From positions 53,326-117,325 of the forward strand of contig DKMD01000002.1 of the NCBI GenBank assembly GCA_002470465.1: 64,000 nucleotides of DNA, in the 5' to 3' direction. The number at the start of each line of letters is the position of its first letter. Positions within the stretch are counted from its first letter, which is position 1. Below are positions 54,052 to 62,422 of this stretch, in pieces. The DNA is from Pluralibacter sp. UBA7423 (GTDB taxonomy: Bacteria; Pseudomonadota; Gammaproteobacteria; Enterobacterales; Enterobacteriaceae). The notes under the pieces were generated by a model, which saw only the letters and a program-made list of their open reading frames with translations, did no database searches and was not told where the DNA came from. The position numbers and the translations under genes are program-made.

Positions 54052-55462
54052 AGAGCAGCCACTCGACAGGCAGAATATAAGCCACCAATACCAGCAGGCG
54101 CTGCCATATCGTCGCCATCGGCTCTTTACGCAGCACCTTCTCTCCTCCGTTTTCCCTGTCGACCCAGTGAATTTTTCCCCAGCGCGTCAGTCGCAGCTTC
54201 CAGGCGGCATTAAGCTGACTGTGCAAAAAGCGGTGATGGATCCGCTGAGCCAGACTTTCACTCTCAATAACCAATCCCATTTCGGTGTTAAGTAACGCCG
54301 AGCGCGGGTCGAAATTAAACGATCCAATAAACACGGTTTTTCCGTCCACGCTGAATGTTTTAGCATGCAGACTGGAGCCGGAGTTCCCGGTCAAACCACG
54401 GTCATGGATTTCGGGGCGAGATTGGTACGTGGGTTTGATTTCGTACAGCTCCACGCCGTGACGCAGCAACTTCTTGCGCCAGCGGGCATAGCCCGCATGG
54501 ACCACCGCCACGTCGTTTGCCGCCAGCGAATTGGTCATGATCGCCACTTTCACCCCTTTGCGGGTCAGATTAAGGATCTGCGCAACGCCCGCACGCCCAG
54601 GGACAAAATAAGCGGAGATAATATCGATATGGGATTGCGGTGTCCCCATCACTTTACGCAGGCGCTCCCCCAGCAGCGTCCGTGGAGCGGCTTTGCCCTG
54701 CCCTTTACGGGGATCGTCACTGAGCAAACGGGTACGCGCCCGGATAAACGGCAGCGTGCCCTGACCCAGCCGCCTGGCGATTTCTGTATTTGCCACTTTC
54801 TCGAGATAGCGATCGGCAGCGGCCTGTTGTTCATCGCTCAAAGGCGGTAAAGCCTGCGGGACACTTTCCGCTGGCAGCACCTGCCTTAGCGGCGAGACGC
54901 ACGCCGACTGCCAGTAGCGCTCGAAATCCTGCTCCACATCCCTGACAACGTGCCCTGTAGCAAGCACATCCAGGTCAGCAAATAACGGCTCTTCACCAAT
55001 GCCAAAATAGGCATCCCCGACGTTTCGGCCGCCCACGATAGTGGCCTCACAGTCCGCGCTAAAACTTTTGTTGTGCATCCGGCGATTGAGTCGCGCAAAA
55101 TCGGTGAGATAGCCCAGCATCCGTAGCGTCCGGAAAGAGAAAGGATTGAACAGCCGCACTTCTATATTCGGATGGGCGTCAAGGGCCAGCAGGATGTCAT
55201 CCAGCCCGGAGGTGTTATTGTCATCCAGCAGCAAGCGAACCTTCACATCCCGCCCGGCGGCGTCCAGCAGCGCCTCAAAAAGCAGCCGTCCGGAGACATC
55301 GTCCTCCCAGATATAGTACTGAATATCCAGCGTCCGTTCGGCCAGCTGCGCCAGCAGATAACGCGCGGCAAAGGCCTCAAGACTATCTTCAAGCGTATGG
55401 ATCCCACAGCATTCTGTCAGAACCGTATCAGCGGGAGACAGCGTGCGGTACAGAGGGGTCAT
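54050..55462 (-). CDS. clsC: Cardiolipin synthase C
   Basis: 470-residue phospholipase-D-superfamily enzyme; in E. coli it makes cardiolipin from phosphatidylglycerol and phosphatidylethanolamine. Both HKD motifs are visible: HNKSFSADCEATIVGGRN (about 128-145) and HAKTFSVDGKTVFIGSFN (about 370-387). Ends PVEWLL as in E. coli. In K-12 it is the second gene after ymdB, a stimulator of its activity; ymdB is absent here, so clsC is led by its own promoter. Confidence 0.94.
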   Translation of the reverse strand: MTPLYRTLSPADTVLTECCGIHTLEDSLEAFAARYLLAQLAERTLDIQYYIWEDDVSGRLLFEALLDAAGRDVKVRLLLDDNNTSGLDDILLALDAHPNIEVRLFNPFSFRTLRMLGYLTDFARLNRRMHNKSFSADCEATIVGGRNVGDAYFGIGEEPLFADLDVLATGHVVRDVEQDFERYWQSACVSPLRQVLPAESVPQALPPLSDEQQAAADRYLEKVANTEIARRLGQGTLPFIRARTRLLSDDPRKGQGKAAPRTLLGERLRKVMGTPQSHIDIISAYFVPGRAGVAQILNLTRKGVKVAIMTNSLAANDVAVVHAGYARWRKKLLRHGVELYEIKPTYQSRPEIHDRGLTGNSGSSLHAKTFSVDGKTVFIGSFNFDPRSALLNTEMGLVIESESLAQRIHHRFLHSQLNAAWKLRLTRWGKIHWVDRENGGEKVLRKEPMATIWQRLLVLVAYILPVEWLL

Positions 55463-55536
55463 GCATTTCTCCTGCCGGATGTTAACTCTGCAACAAGTCT
55501 AGTCGAAGCAGGAGAAAGTGCTTACGGGTAAGGAGG

Positions 55537-55860
55537 TTATCGGTAATCGACGGTGACGATACCGAGGGTTTTCTGTGAGTTGAGATACCGCATGCTGACG
55601 GTAGCCGCTTCGTTGTTAACCGGTTTGCCCGAAACGGCCTGTTGATATGAAATGGTCGAAGTCCGGACCTGACCATCACGATAGCAGCTCATGGAGATGT
55701 GCTGAGAAGTGGTACCAATGTTACATGGATCTTCGACAATCGCGCCGACAAAATGAATGACACCGCCCTGCGTCTGAGAAGATGAAGCCATTGCCGCTCC
55801 GACAAAAAGCGCGGAGGACAAACAGACAACGAAAAACAACTGCTGAGTTAAGGTTTTCAT
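55537..55860 (-). CDS. ymdA: Small fimbrial-like secreted protein (YmdA position)
   Basis: 107 residues with a signal peptide (MKTLTQQLFFVVCLSSALFVGAAMA) and a mature part typical of type 1 fimbrial subunits: GGVIHFVGAIVEDPCNI plus a second Cys in ISMSCYRDGQ, which would form the usual disulfide. It is half the length of a pilin and lacks the C-terminal beta-zipper motif. It holds the place of E. coli ymdA, between csgC and clsC; I infer orthology from position. Function unknown. Confidence 0.6.
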   Translation of the reverse strand: MKTLTQQLFFVVCLSSALFVGAAMASSSQTQGGVIHFVGAIVEDPCNIGTTSQHISMSCYRDGQVRTSTISYQQAVSGKPVNNEAATVSMRYLNSQKTLGIVTVDYR

Positions 55861-56015
55861 CGCGTAGCTCCGAGAATGAAATCGTCCCTGAGACTGTGTA
55901 AGCGCACGTTGCCCTGCCCCGTGCGAACTGCATCACGACACGTAAACCCTTAACATAAAAGTAATCAGCCTTATGAATTTATGCCAACCAGTCCATTCAT
56001 AAAATTAATTTTTCA

Positions 56016-56345
56016 CTAGGTCCTTTCCGCGGTGGGCCATTGCGCCGTAAGGTTCAACGACTGGCCATCCGTCAGCGTGACCACCACTTTTACCGTGTCG
56101 TTCTGCGAGATAGTTAATTGCATACGTGATACATCTATCGGTTGATTGGCGGGTAAACTTAAGTTTTTTCTCTGCTGAATGTTGCTGGTTCCGCCCATGC
56201 CTTCACGAACAGTCTGAATACTGACCTGACACTGGCAAGGCTGAGTAACGGTGACCTGTGGGGTAATAATGTAGTTATCGCCCTGATGGCTGACGTTAAA
56301 GACGATGCTGTTGGTTAATGCTGCGGCAATCAATAAGCTGTTCAT
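56016..56345 (-). CDS. csgC: Curli assembly protein CsgC
   Basis: 109-residue periplasmic protein that inhibits premature amyloid formation of CsgA. A short signal-like N-terminus (MNSLLIAAALTNSIVF) leads into an Ig-like fold with the family CxC motif QPCQCQV (Cys-37, Cys-39). The start at 56345 has TTGGAGAAC, which lies directly after the T-run of the csgA terminator. The frame opens nine codons earlier, inside that terminator. Clearly diverged from E. coli CsgC. Confidence 0.9.
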   Translation of the reverse strand: MNSLLIAAALTNSIVFNVSHQGDNYIITPQVTVTQPCQCQVSIQTVREGMGGTSNIQQRKNLSLPANQPIDVSRMQLTISQNDTVKVVVTLTDGQSLNLTAQWPTAERT

Positions 56346-56355
56346 GATGTTCTCC

Positions 56356-56387
56356 AAAAAAAAACAGGGCACAGGCCCTGTTTTTTT
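56356..56387 (-). terminator. Attenuating terminator between csgA and csgC
   Basis: Stem AAAACAGGGC/GCCCTGTTTT with ACAG loop, followed by ten T on the minus strand. It lies 18 bp past csgA and directly before the csgC ribosome-binding site, so most transcripts should end after csgA and csgC is made by read-through. Confidence 0.92.
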
Positions 56388-56404
56388 ATAGTTCGAAAGC
56401 CAGA

Positions 56405-56869
56405 TTAATGCTGGTAAACGTTCGCCCAGTTAGCGGAACCGTTCTGGGTTACGTTCACAATAGAGCTGTCAGCTGTCTGGGTTACGCTGGCGCTGTTGCC
56501 GCCACCCCAGCCGAACAGGTTGCTCTGAGAGACGTTAATGGTGGAGTTTTCACCCGTCTGGTAGTTGCTGGAAGAGTTACCAAAGCCAGACTGAGACACG
56601 TTAATGTCGCTGTTATAGGCACTGCTTTGGGTCGCGGTAGCCAGGTTGTTAAAGCCCTGCTGACTGATATTCACATCAGCATATTTAGATGCACTTTGGT
56701 CAACGCTTGCGCCGTTATTCCCACCAGCCTGATAAATATTCACCGTTTCATTGCTGGAGTTTTGTGGCAAAGATGGGCCACCACCGCCAGGGCCGCCATG
56801 GCCAGGACCACCCGCAAATGCAGCACCAGAAACAAGAACCATTGCAATCATAGACATTTTAATATTCAT
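56405..56869 (-). CDS. csgA: Major curlin subunit CsgA (divergent)
   Basis: 154 residues. Signal peptide MNIKMSMIAMVLVSGAAFA (19), a Gly/Pro-rich N22-like segment (GGPGHGGPGGGG), then five curlin repeats of the form S-x5-Q-x4-N-x5-Q: Q47-N52, Q70-N75, Q93-N98, Q115-N125 and Q142-N147. Four have the normal x4 spacing; repeat 4 has x9 (QSNLFGWGGGN), five residues inserted in the turn. The amyloid core residues are kept but the sequence is far from the E. coli CsgA, while neighbours such as CsgD remain close. Secreted by CsgG with CsgE/F; nucleated by CsgB. Confidence 0.95.
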   Translation of the reverse strand: MNIKMSMIAMVLVSGAAFAGGPGHGGPGGGGPSLPQNSSNETVNIYQAGGNNGASVDQSASKYADVNISQQGFNNLATATQSSAYNSDINVSQSGFGNSSSNYQTGENSTINVSQSNLFGWGGGNSASVTQTADSSIVNVTQNGSANWANVYQH

Positions 56870-56908
56870 AAAACCCCCATTGGCTTGATAGTATTCGCCG
56901 GCGGTCGC

Positions 56909-57364
56909 TTAACGTGTAATAACACGTACGGCCATTTGCGACGAGTTTTGCACAATAACTGTTTTACTACCTACGGACTGCTGTTGTGAAATACTTGCGT
57001 GATTACCTGAACCTCGTTGAATAATAACGCCGGTATTCCCATAGCCTGATTGGCTAATATCTGCATCATTACTATTTCCGGCCTGATCTACGTAGGCCAG
57101 ATTGTACCCACCGGACTGCGACACATCGGATTGGTTGTTGTTACCTCGTTGAGAAACAACAGCAATTTGATGACTGCCGTCCTGCTGAGCATTCGCGCCA
57201 TTCCCATAACCTCGCTGATCAACAATAGCGGTTTGATTCGTGAAGTCAGAGTTAAGCCCATTGGCGACCAGATTATATTCTGAGCTGGCCAGATCATAAC
57301 CCGATGCAGCTGCAAATCCAGGTATCGCCAGCAGTGATAACGACAGAAAATACGCTTTCTTCAT
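56909..57364 (-). CDS. csgB: Minor curlin subunit CsgB (nucleator)
   Basis: 151 residues from the second of two adjacent ATGs (57364; the first, 57367, gives 152), with GGTGG at 6 nt. Signal peptide MKKAYFLSLSLLAIPGFAAA, then five repeats ending with the basic, surface-anchoring repeat (TVIVQNSSQMAVRVITR). It starts CsgA polymerisation at the cell surface. The frame stays open for 101 codons upstream, but that is the promoter region. 39 bp before csgA. Confidence 0.95.
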   Translation of the reverse strand: MKKAYFLSLSLLAIPGFAAASGYDLASSEYNLVANGLNSDFTNQTAIVDQRGYGNGANAQQDGSHQIAVVSQRGNNNQSDVSQSGGYNLAYVDQAGNSNDADISQSGYGNTGVIIQRGSGNHASISQQQSVGSKTVIVQNSSQMAVRVITR

Positions 57365-57448
57365 CATGTTCCACCCGCTTGAATCCTGGCTACTTCTGTT
57401 ACTGTTAAATAACGCCGCGATGGTTGTTAATGCGACGTTACGATGAAC

Positions 57449-57484
57449 AGTATGTTGCGGCCCAAAATTAAAAGGTGTCACCCG
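57449..57484 (-). promoter_or_regulatory. csgBAC promoter with CsgD-box-like element
   Basis: On the minus strand CGGGTGACACC (57484-57474) resembles the CsgD-binding GGGTGA box upstream of E. coli csgB, and CATACT (57454-57449) sits where the E. coli -10 lies. The spacing between them matches what I recall for K-12. Confidence 0.55.
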
Positions 57485-57883
57485 CAAGGTTGATTCTATT
57501 TTTTTCGGATCATTCCTAAGTATGAGAATTACGCTATGTCCTCGTGTTTTAATAGAATTATTCTTCGCTTTATTTTCACAAGCATTCTCAATAAACAGAT
57601 AATCTTTAAAATCAACATGTTTAGCACGCCACAGAAAAACCAAGCGCGGCGATCTGGATCGCGATCTCATTTAGCCAAAATTTCATAAAGCTAAAATCGT
57701 TACACATCACGCCATTATTAAAAGAATGATTACATTCAATTGATTGAAAATATATTACATACAAATCATCAAGATAGAGTTTTTGTGTGACTTATAAAAC
57801 TGATGCGGAATTATTTTTATGTACAACTTTATCATCACTTCTAAATGATCAATTAGCCGCCAATTTACATTTTAATATTCAAG

Positions 57884-57909
57884 GTTACATCCTGTTACAG
57901 TGTTTGATC
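57884..57909 (+). promoter_or_regulatory. OmpR-box-like element upstream of csgD
   Basis: GTTACATCCTGTTACAGTGT plus TTGATC resembles the OmpR D1 site (TTACATTTTGTTACATGTTT) that activates csgD in E. coli. It lies within the 729-bp, A+T-rich csgB-csgD gap, which also should bind IHF, H-NS and CsgD; the region 57490-57880 shows no gene. Confidence 0.5.
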
Positions 57910-57975
57910 TTGCTTAAAAATTAGTAATGACTAGATTGAAATCAGAAGTACCGCATAATGATTTATTGACATTTT

Positions 57976-58065
57976 ACCCTCTTTAGGGTTTCGACTTTAA
58001 ACGTATACACAGCAATGCAGCCTTAATCAGTACTTCTGGAACCCCTATTTTTCGGGGAAACTGAT
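57976..58065 (+). promoter_or_regulatory. csgD 5' leader RNA with two stem-loops
   Basis: Stem ACCCT-CTTT-AGGGT at 57976-57989, then a longer stem-loop at 58026-58065: outer arms ATCAGT/ACTGAT, an internal loop, and inner arms CCCC/GGGG closing TATTTTTC. In E. coli the csgD leader is the target of OmrA/B, McaS, RprA and GcvB; the second stem-loop is at the matching place and seems to keep its pairing with different bases. Confidence 0.6.
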
Positions 58066-58093
58066 AGCTGCTATAAAACATTGGAGTTTCATC

Positions 58094-58741
58094 ATGTTAA
58101 ATGAAGTCCATCGTTTAGGCAGTACGCTCGTACTCTTAACCAGACCGTCTCTGCAAGCCAGCGCATTATTACAATACCTAAAGTCAACGTTGGATATTTC
58201 AGGAAAAGTACAGAATATTCATCGTATTATTGAAGAGACGGTGCCCAACAGCATCATGATCTTCGATATGATGGAGGCGGACAAAAGGCTGATTAGTCAC
58301 TGGCAGGAGAATTTAGGCAGAAAAAACAACGGGATGAAACTTGTATTACTCAATACCCCGGAGGAGTACCCGTTCAAGGATATAGAAAACTGGCCGCATA
58401 TCAACGGCGTCTTTTATAACAATGAAACAGAAGCACGTTTAACCGAAGGGTTAAACATGATAATGCATGGCGAATGTTATTTTTCGCATAAGCTCGCCAG
58501 CTATTTGATTACACATTCAGGTAACTACCGTTATAACAGTGCGGAAAGCGCGATGCTTACGCAACGTGAACGGGAAATACTGAATAAACTGCGGGTCGGC
58601 GCCTCCAATGTGGAAATTGCCCGTTCGCTGTTTATTAGCGAAAACACCGTTAAAACCCATCTGTACAATCTATTCAAGAAGTTAGCTGTTAAAAACCGGA
58701 CCCAGGCCGTCTCCTGGGCCAACGATAATCTCAGGCGTTAA
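58094..58741 (+). CDS. csgD: Biofilm master regulator CsgD
   Basis: 215-residue LuxR/FixJ-type regulator that activates curli and cellulose. A receiver-like N-terminal domain (IMIFDMMEADKRLI, with no full acidic pocket) is followed by a C-terminal helix-turn-helix at about 150-210 (LTQREREILNKLRVGASNVEIARSLFISENTVKTHLYNLFKKLAVKNRTQAV). The start at 58094 has TTGGAG upstream. Leads csgDEFG. Confidence 0.97.
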   Translation: MLNEVHRLGSTLVLLTRPSLQASALLQYLKSTLDISGKVQNIHRIIEETVPNSIMIFDMMEADKRLISHWQENLGRKNNGMKLVLLNTPEEYPFKDIENWPHINGVFYNNETEARLTEGLNMIMHGECYFSHKLASYLITHSGNYRYNSAESAMLTQREREILNKLRVGASNVEIARSLFISENTVKTHLYNLFKKLAVKNRTQAVSWANDNLRR

Positions 58742-58758
58742 GTTAACAGGCAAACACC

Positions 58759-59160
58759 ATGAAACGTTCCCTGTGCTGGCTTGCGGCGGCAAACCTGCTG
58801 TTGCTTGCGCCCTCCGTGCACGCTTCGCGCGCCGTCGGAGAAGTAGAAATACCGGGTATCGTTGCCGACCATACTGTTTCGTCAGTGGGGCATGATTTTT
58901 ATCGCGCCTTTACTGATAAATGGGCCAGCACGACGCGGGAAAATTTATCCATAAATGAAAGACCCAGCGCTCGCTGGGGAAGCTGGATAACCATTACAGT
59001 AAACCAGGACGTTATGTTTCAGACATTTTTATTCCCAATCAAACGGGATTTTGACAAGACCGTAGACGCAGCACTGCAAATAACTCAGGAAGCAATCAAT
59101 AAACGTCAAATCGACCAGTCTTTGTTAAAAACGGACGATCTGGCACACGATGAATTTTAA
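58759..59160 (+). CDS. csgE: Curli secretion adaptor CsgE
   Basis: 133-residue periplasmic protein that forms a cap on CsgG and feeds it CsgA. Signal peptide [22 protein letters not shown], then [30 protein letters not shown] and [20 protein letters not shown], both strongly conserved. Slightly longer N-terminus than in E. coli (129). 17 bp after csgD. Confidence 0.96.
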   Translation: MKRSLCWLAAANLLLLAPSVHASRAVGEVEIPGIVADHTVSSVGHDFYRAFTDKWASTTRENLSINERPSARWGSWITITVNQDVMFQTFLFPIKRDFDKTVDAALQITQEAINKRQIDQSLLKTDDLAHDEF

Positions 59161-59180
59161 TATAGAGGGTGGAGGCAATC

Positions 59181-59594
59181 ATGCGTATCGCCTGTACTGT
59201 CGCTTTGCTCGCATTTATTACACCAGCAAGTTGGGCCGGTAATATGGTTTTTCAGTTCGTCAACCCGAACTTTGGTGGAAACCCTAATAACGGCGCATTT
59301 TTGCTGAATGAAGCTCAGGCGCAAAATTCATATAAAGCGCCTGGCGGTGATGATTACGGTTATTCGGCCCCCTCGGCGCTGGATAATTTTACCTCAGCCA
59401 TCCAGTCACAGTTGTTGAGTGGCCTGCTGGGTAACGTCGCGACCGGGAAGCCCGGGCGGCTCGTCACCAACGACTTTATTGTTGATATTCAGAACAGCAA
59501 TGGCCTGCTCACGTTAAACGTGACGGACAGAAGTACCGGGAAAACCTCGACGATTCAGGTGTCCGGGGTAACGCAGACCGCGAGTGACGAATAG
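59181..59594 (+). CDS. csgF: Curli assembly protein CsgF
   Basis: 137 residues; signal peptide [19 protein letters not shown], then [30 protein letters not shown], the segment that binds inside the CsgG pore and anchors CsgB outside. The start at 59181 has GGAGG at good distance; the frame opens four codons earlier. Confidence 0.96.
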   Translation: MRIACTVALLAFITPASWAGNMVFQFVNPNFGGNPNNGAFLLNEAQAQNSYKAPGGDDYGYSAPSALDNFTSAIQSQLLSGLLGNVATGKPGRLVTNDFIVDIQNSNGLLTLNVTDRSTGKTSTIQVSGVTQTASDE

Positions 59595-59620
59595 TCACCG
59601 ACCCGAACAGGAAAATAATC

Positions 59621-60454
59621 ATGAAACGTTTATTTGTACTTCTGGTGGTCATCTTACTCAGTGGCTGTCTCACCGCCCCGCCGAAAGAGGCGGCAAAACC
59701 GACGTTATTACCGCGGGCACAGAGCTATCGCGACCTGACTCACCTGCCGGCCCCGCAGGGCAGGCTGTATGTGTCTGTCTACAATATTCAGGATGAAACC
59801 GGGCAGTTTAAACCTTATCCGGCAAGTAACTTCTCCACGGCCGTACCTCAAAGTGCGACAGCGATGTTGGTTACCGCGTTAAAAGATTCTAAATGGTTTA
59901 TTCCGCTGGAACGCCAGGGATTACAAAACCTGCTTAATGAACGCAAAATTATTCGCGCAGCTCAGGAAAACGGAAACGTAGGGGAAAATAACCGTGCGCC
60001 GCTTCAGGCATTAAGCTCGGCGAACGTGATTATTGAAGGCTCGATTATTGGCTACGAAAGTAATGTTAAATCCGGTGGGGCTGGCGCACGTTATTTCGGT
60101 ATTGGTGCCGATACGCAATACCAGCTTGACCAGATTGCCGTTAACCTTCGCGTCATTAACGTCAGCACCGGGGAAGTGCTTTCCTCTGTGAATACCAGTA
60201 AGACCATACTGTCTTATGAAGTTCAGGCCGGCGTCTTCCGCTTTATTGATTATCAGCGTTTACTGGAAGGTGAAGTGGGATATACCTCGAATGAACCGGT
60301 TATGCTGTGCCTGATGTCAGCGATCGAAACGGGCGTCATTTACCTGATTAACGACGGTATCGAACGCGGATTGTGGAACCTGCAAAGTTCCTCCGACGTC
60401 AATAACCCTATTCTCGCGAAATACCGCGATATGGCCTCCCCTCCGGAATCCTGA
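59621..60454 (+). CDS. csgG: Curli secretion channel CsgG
   Basis: 277-residue outer-membrane lipoprotein forming the nonameric CsgA export pore. Lipobox in VVILLSGCLTAPP (Cys about 16), constriction loop YDIQ-like region (YVSVYNIQDETGQFKPYPASNFSTAVPQ, about 48-75) and the conserved GAGARYFGIGADTQYQLDQI membrane strand segment. Last gene of csgDEFG. Confidence 0.97.
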   Translation: MKRLFVLLVVILLSGCLTAPPKEAAKPTLLPRAQSYRDLTHLPAPQGRLYVSVYNIQDETGQFKPYPASNFSTAVPQSATAMLVTALKDSKWFIPLERQGLQNLLNERKIIRAAQENGNVGENNRAPLQALSSANVIIEGSIIGYESNVKSGGAGARYFGIGADTQYQLDQIAVNLRVINVSTGEVLSSVNTSKTILSYEVQAGVFRFIDYQRLLEGEVGYTSNEPVMLCLMSAIETGVIYLINDGIERGLWNLQSSSDVNNPILAKYRDMASPPES

Positions 60455-60470
60455 TTCGGATTCAGGCAAA

Positions 60471-60500
60471 AAAAAGCGTAGCCCTTAAGCTACGCTTTTT
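60471..60500. terminator. Bidirectional terminator between csgG and ycdZ
   Basis: 12-bp stem AAAAAGCGTAGC/GCTACGCTTTTT with a 6-nt loop and T-runs on both strands. Confidence 0.95.
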
Positions 60501-60502
60501 TA

Positions 60503-60988
60503 TTACTGCTTCACTGTGGTATCCGGGGCCTGCCGTCTGACGATCCACGCCGCCAGCCACAGTCCGCTGTTCTTCATGGCGTAGCCGAAAAGCAATCCCA
60601 CCGCGAGCGATGGCACCACCAGCTTCCAGTCACCCTGTCCGGCAAACGTCGCGCAGGCGCCGATAAAAGTGCCAGGCACAAACGAAAGCAGAACCTGTTT
60701 CGCCTGTACACACATCAGAAACGCCACCACGCCGGTCATGACGTAGCCAAGAATCTCCAGATGCGGTGCCATCGCGCTACCGTGGATAATCACCAGCGCC
60801 CACGCCACGCCGCTCATCACCGTCGCGGAAGCAATAGCCAGGCCTTTCACCCCACCTTGCGGGCACGCGAAGTACGCAGTACAGCCGAGAAAACCGGCCC
60901 AGCTGAGCAGGCCAAGAGACACGGCGACCCAGCCCCAGAGACCGGAGAGAATGCCTGTTGTCAGTGCAAGAGAGAGGAGTATGTTCAT
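60503..60988 (-). CDS. ycdZ: YcdZ inner-membrane protein (DUF1097)
   Basis: 161 residues with about five hydrophobic helices: MNILLSLALTTGILSGLWGWVAVSLGLLSWAGFLGCTAYFACPQGG at the start and LVVPSLAVGLLFGYAMKNSGLWLAAW near the end. The start at 60988 matches E. coli; the frame opens 16 codons earlier. Function unknown. A CRP-like site lies upstream. Confidence 0.93.
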   Translation of the reverse strand: MNILLSLALTTGILSGLWGWVAVSLGLLSWAGFLGCTAYFACPQGGVKGLAIASATVMSGVAWALVIIHGSAMAPHLEILGYVMTGVVAFLMCVQAKQVLLSFVPGTFIGACATFAGQGDWKLVVPSLAVGLLFGYAMKNSGLWLAAWIVRRQAPDTTVKQ

Positions 60989-61073
60989 GCGGCGCATCAT
61001 AGCAGATGCATCGCATTCAAATGAGATCGGACGCACAATATCTGCAACACAGAAAGTAACGTTACATTTGCAA

Positions 61074-61089
61074 TGCGATGTAAATCACA
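61074..61089. promoter_or_regulatory. CRP-like site upstream of ycdZ
   Basis: TGCGATGTAAATCACA fits TGTGA-N6-TCACA with one mismatch, 86 bp upstream of the ycdZ start and just past the ycdY stop. A 10-bp palindrome GTAACGTTAC is next to it (61057-61066). Confidence 0.6.
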
Positions 61090-61091
61090 CT

Positions 61092-61646
61092 TTACTCTTC
61101 AGTATCTTCAGAGATCTCATCCCACATCGCGGCGATCGCTTCGCGGGTTAGGGTCGCCATCGTACGCCAGAACGGCGTGGTCGCATGCGCTTCCACTTTC
61201 CCCAGGAAGGTACCGACCCACGGCAGCAGGTAATCGGAGAAAAGCGTGTCTACTGCTTCACTCTCGTCTTCTGCGGCGTTGTCTTCCAGCCAGGAGGCTG
61301 CCAGCAGCAGAGTGCCAATATGATCCGCCGGCGTATCGCTGAGCGGCATACCGCGGGAAGAAAGGAAACTGCGCACTTCGGCTTCCGTTGCGCCTTCGAC
61401 CCATGCGCTGCGATAAGGCGAAACGCTGCACTCGTCGCCGACAAACAGGGCGTTGTAATCCGTCGCCAGGGACTGCATGTCGCAGCTCTTTTGCAGACGC
61501 TCCAGCAGTTCATCCTGCTCCAGCGGCCAGCTCGCCGCCAGTTTGCCCTCACGAATCAGGGTGAACAGCGGGACCAACAGCGGATCCTGCGGCTGACGAT
61601 AATATAAAGAGCCCAGCACGCGGCAGAGGATTGAAAACTCGTTCAT
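61092..61646 (-). CDS. ycdY: TorD-family redox chaperone YcdY
   Basis: 184 residues, helical, of the TorD/DmsD family: NEFSILCRVLGSLYYRQPQDPLL and LATDYNALFVGDECSVSPYRSAW (YxxLF and P-Y features), then PADHIGTLLLAASWLEDNAA. In E. coli YcdY helps YcdX, by zinc loading, and affects swarming. 22 bp after ycdX, in the same transcript. Confidence 0.94.
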   Translation of the reverse strand: MNEFSILCRVLGSLYYRQPQDPLLVPLFTLIREGKLAASWPLEQDELLERLQKSCDMQSLATDYNALFVGDECSVSPYRSAWVEGATEAEVRSFLSSRGMPLSDTPADHIGTLLLAASWLEDNAAEDESEAVDTLFSDYLLPWVGTFLGKVEAHATTPFWRTMATLTREAIAAMWDEISEDTEE

Positions 61647-61668
61647 TCAGTTATTCCATTGAGAAAAA

Positions 61669-62406
61669 TTAAAGTTCGGCCAGCTCGTTAATCGGCGGCA
61701 TGCCGCGCGACTCGAGGAAATTCAGGAAACGGCGCGGTGTAACGTTGAGAATTCGGTCTTCCGGAAAATCGACGGCATCAAGAATTTTGCGACACTCGGT
61801 AAATTCACCCAGCGTAAAGGCCGTGTGGGAATCCGAGCCCAGCGCGACCCAGCCACCGGCATCTCGCACCGTGGCCGCTACGGTCCGGCAGTTATCTTCA
61901 CTGCCCGGGCGGGAAGATACAAAGGAAGAATTGTTGATTTCCAGCGCCACGTGATGTTTTGCCGCCGCCTGTGCCACGGCCTGGATATCAATCGGGAATT
62001 TCGGGTTGCCGGGATGGCTAATCATATGCACGTTACCGCTGGCGATGGCCGCGATCATCGCTTCGGTATGCGTGGCTTTATCCTGTGGCGGGAAAACCGG
62101 CTCGTGGAAGCCCGCAATGATGAAATCAAGCGCCGTCAGCATCGGTCCCGTGCAGTCAATTTCGCCCAGGGTGTTTTTAATGTTCGCTTCAATACCCCGT
62201 AAAATGCCCACGCCGTCCACCATTCTCGGCCAGATACGCATATTCACGAAGTGCCAGTAGTGCGGCGCATCGGCCATGTCCGGGCCATGATCGGTGATGG
62301 CAAACAGCTTGATACCTTTACGTTTGGCTTCGGCAATATAGTCATGAAGGGTGCTGTAAGCGTGGGTGCTGGCGACGGTGTGCATATGCAGGTCAACAGG
62401 ATACAT
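61669..62406 (-). CDS. ycdX: PHP-domain zinc phosphatase YcdX
   Basis: 245-residue trinuclear zinc hydrolase of the PHP family. Ligands visible: [14 protein letters not shown] (His 7, 9, 15), TDHGPD (His 40), RGIEANI (Glu 73), GFHEPV (His 101), SHPGNP (His 131) and GSDSHT (Asp 192, His 194). The start at 62406 has AAGGAG upstream; the open frame 22 codons longer runs through the tandem repeat. Cotranscribed with ycdY. Confidence 0.96.
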   Translation of the reverse strand: MYPVDLHMHTVASTHAYSTLHDYIAEAKRKGIKLFAITDHGPDMADAPHYWHFVNMRIWPRMVDGVGILRGIEANIKNTLGEIDCTGPMLTALDFIIAGFHEPVFPPQDKATHTEAMIAAIASGNVHMISHPGNPKFPIDIQAVAQAAAKHHVALEINNSSFVSSRPGSEDNCRTVAATVRDAGGWVALGSDSHTAFTLGEFTECRKILDAVDFPEDRILNVTPRRFLNFLESRGMPPINELAEL

Positions 62407-62422
62407 CACATTCTCCTTTCTC

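Noticed and set aside
57365..57670. 101-codon upstream extension of csgB
   Set aside because: It covers the csgBAC promoter and CsgD box and would bury the signal peptide; the start near 57364 fits family length.
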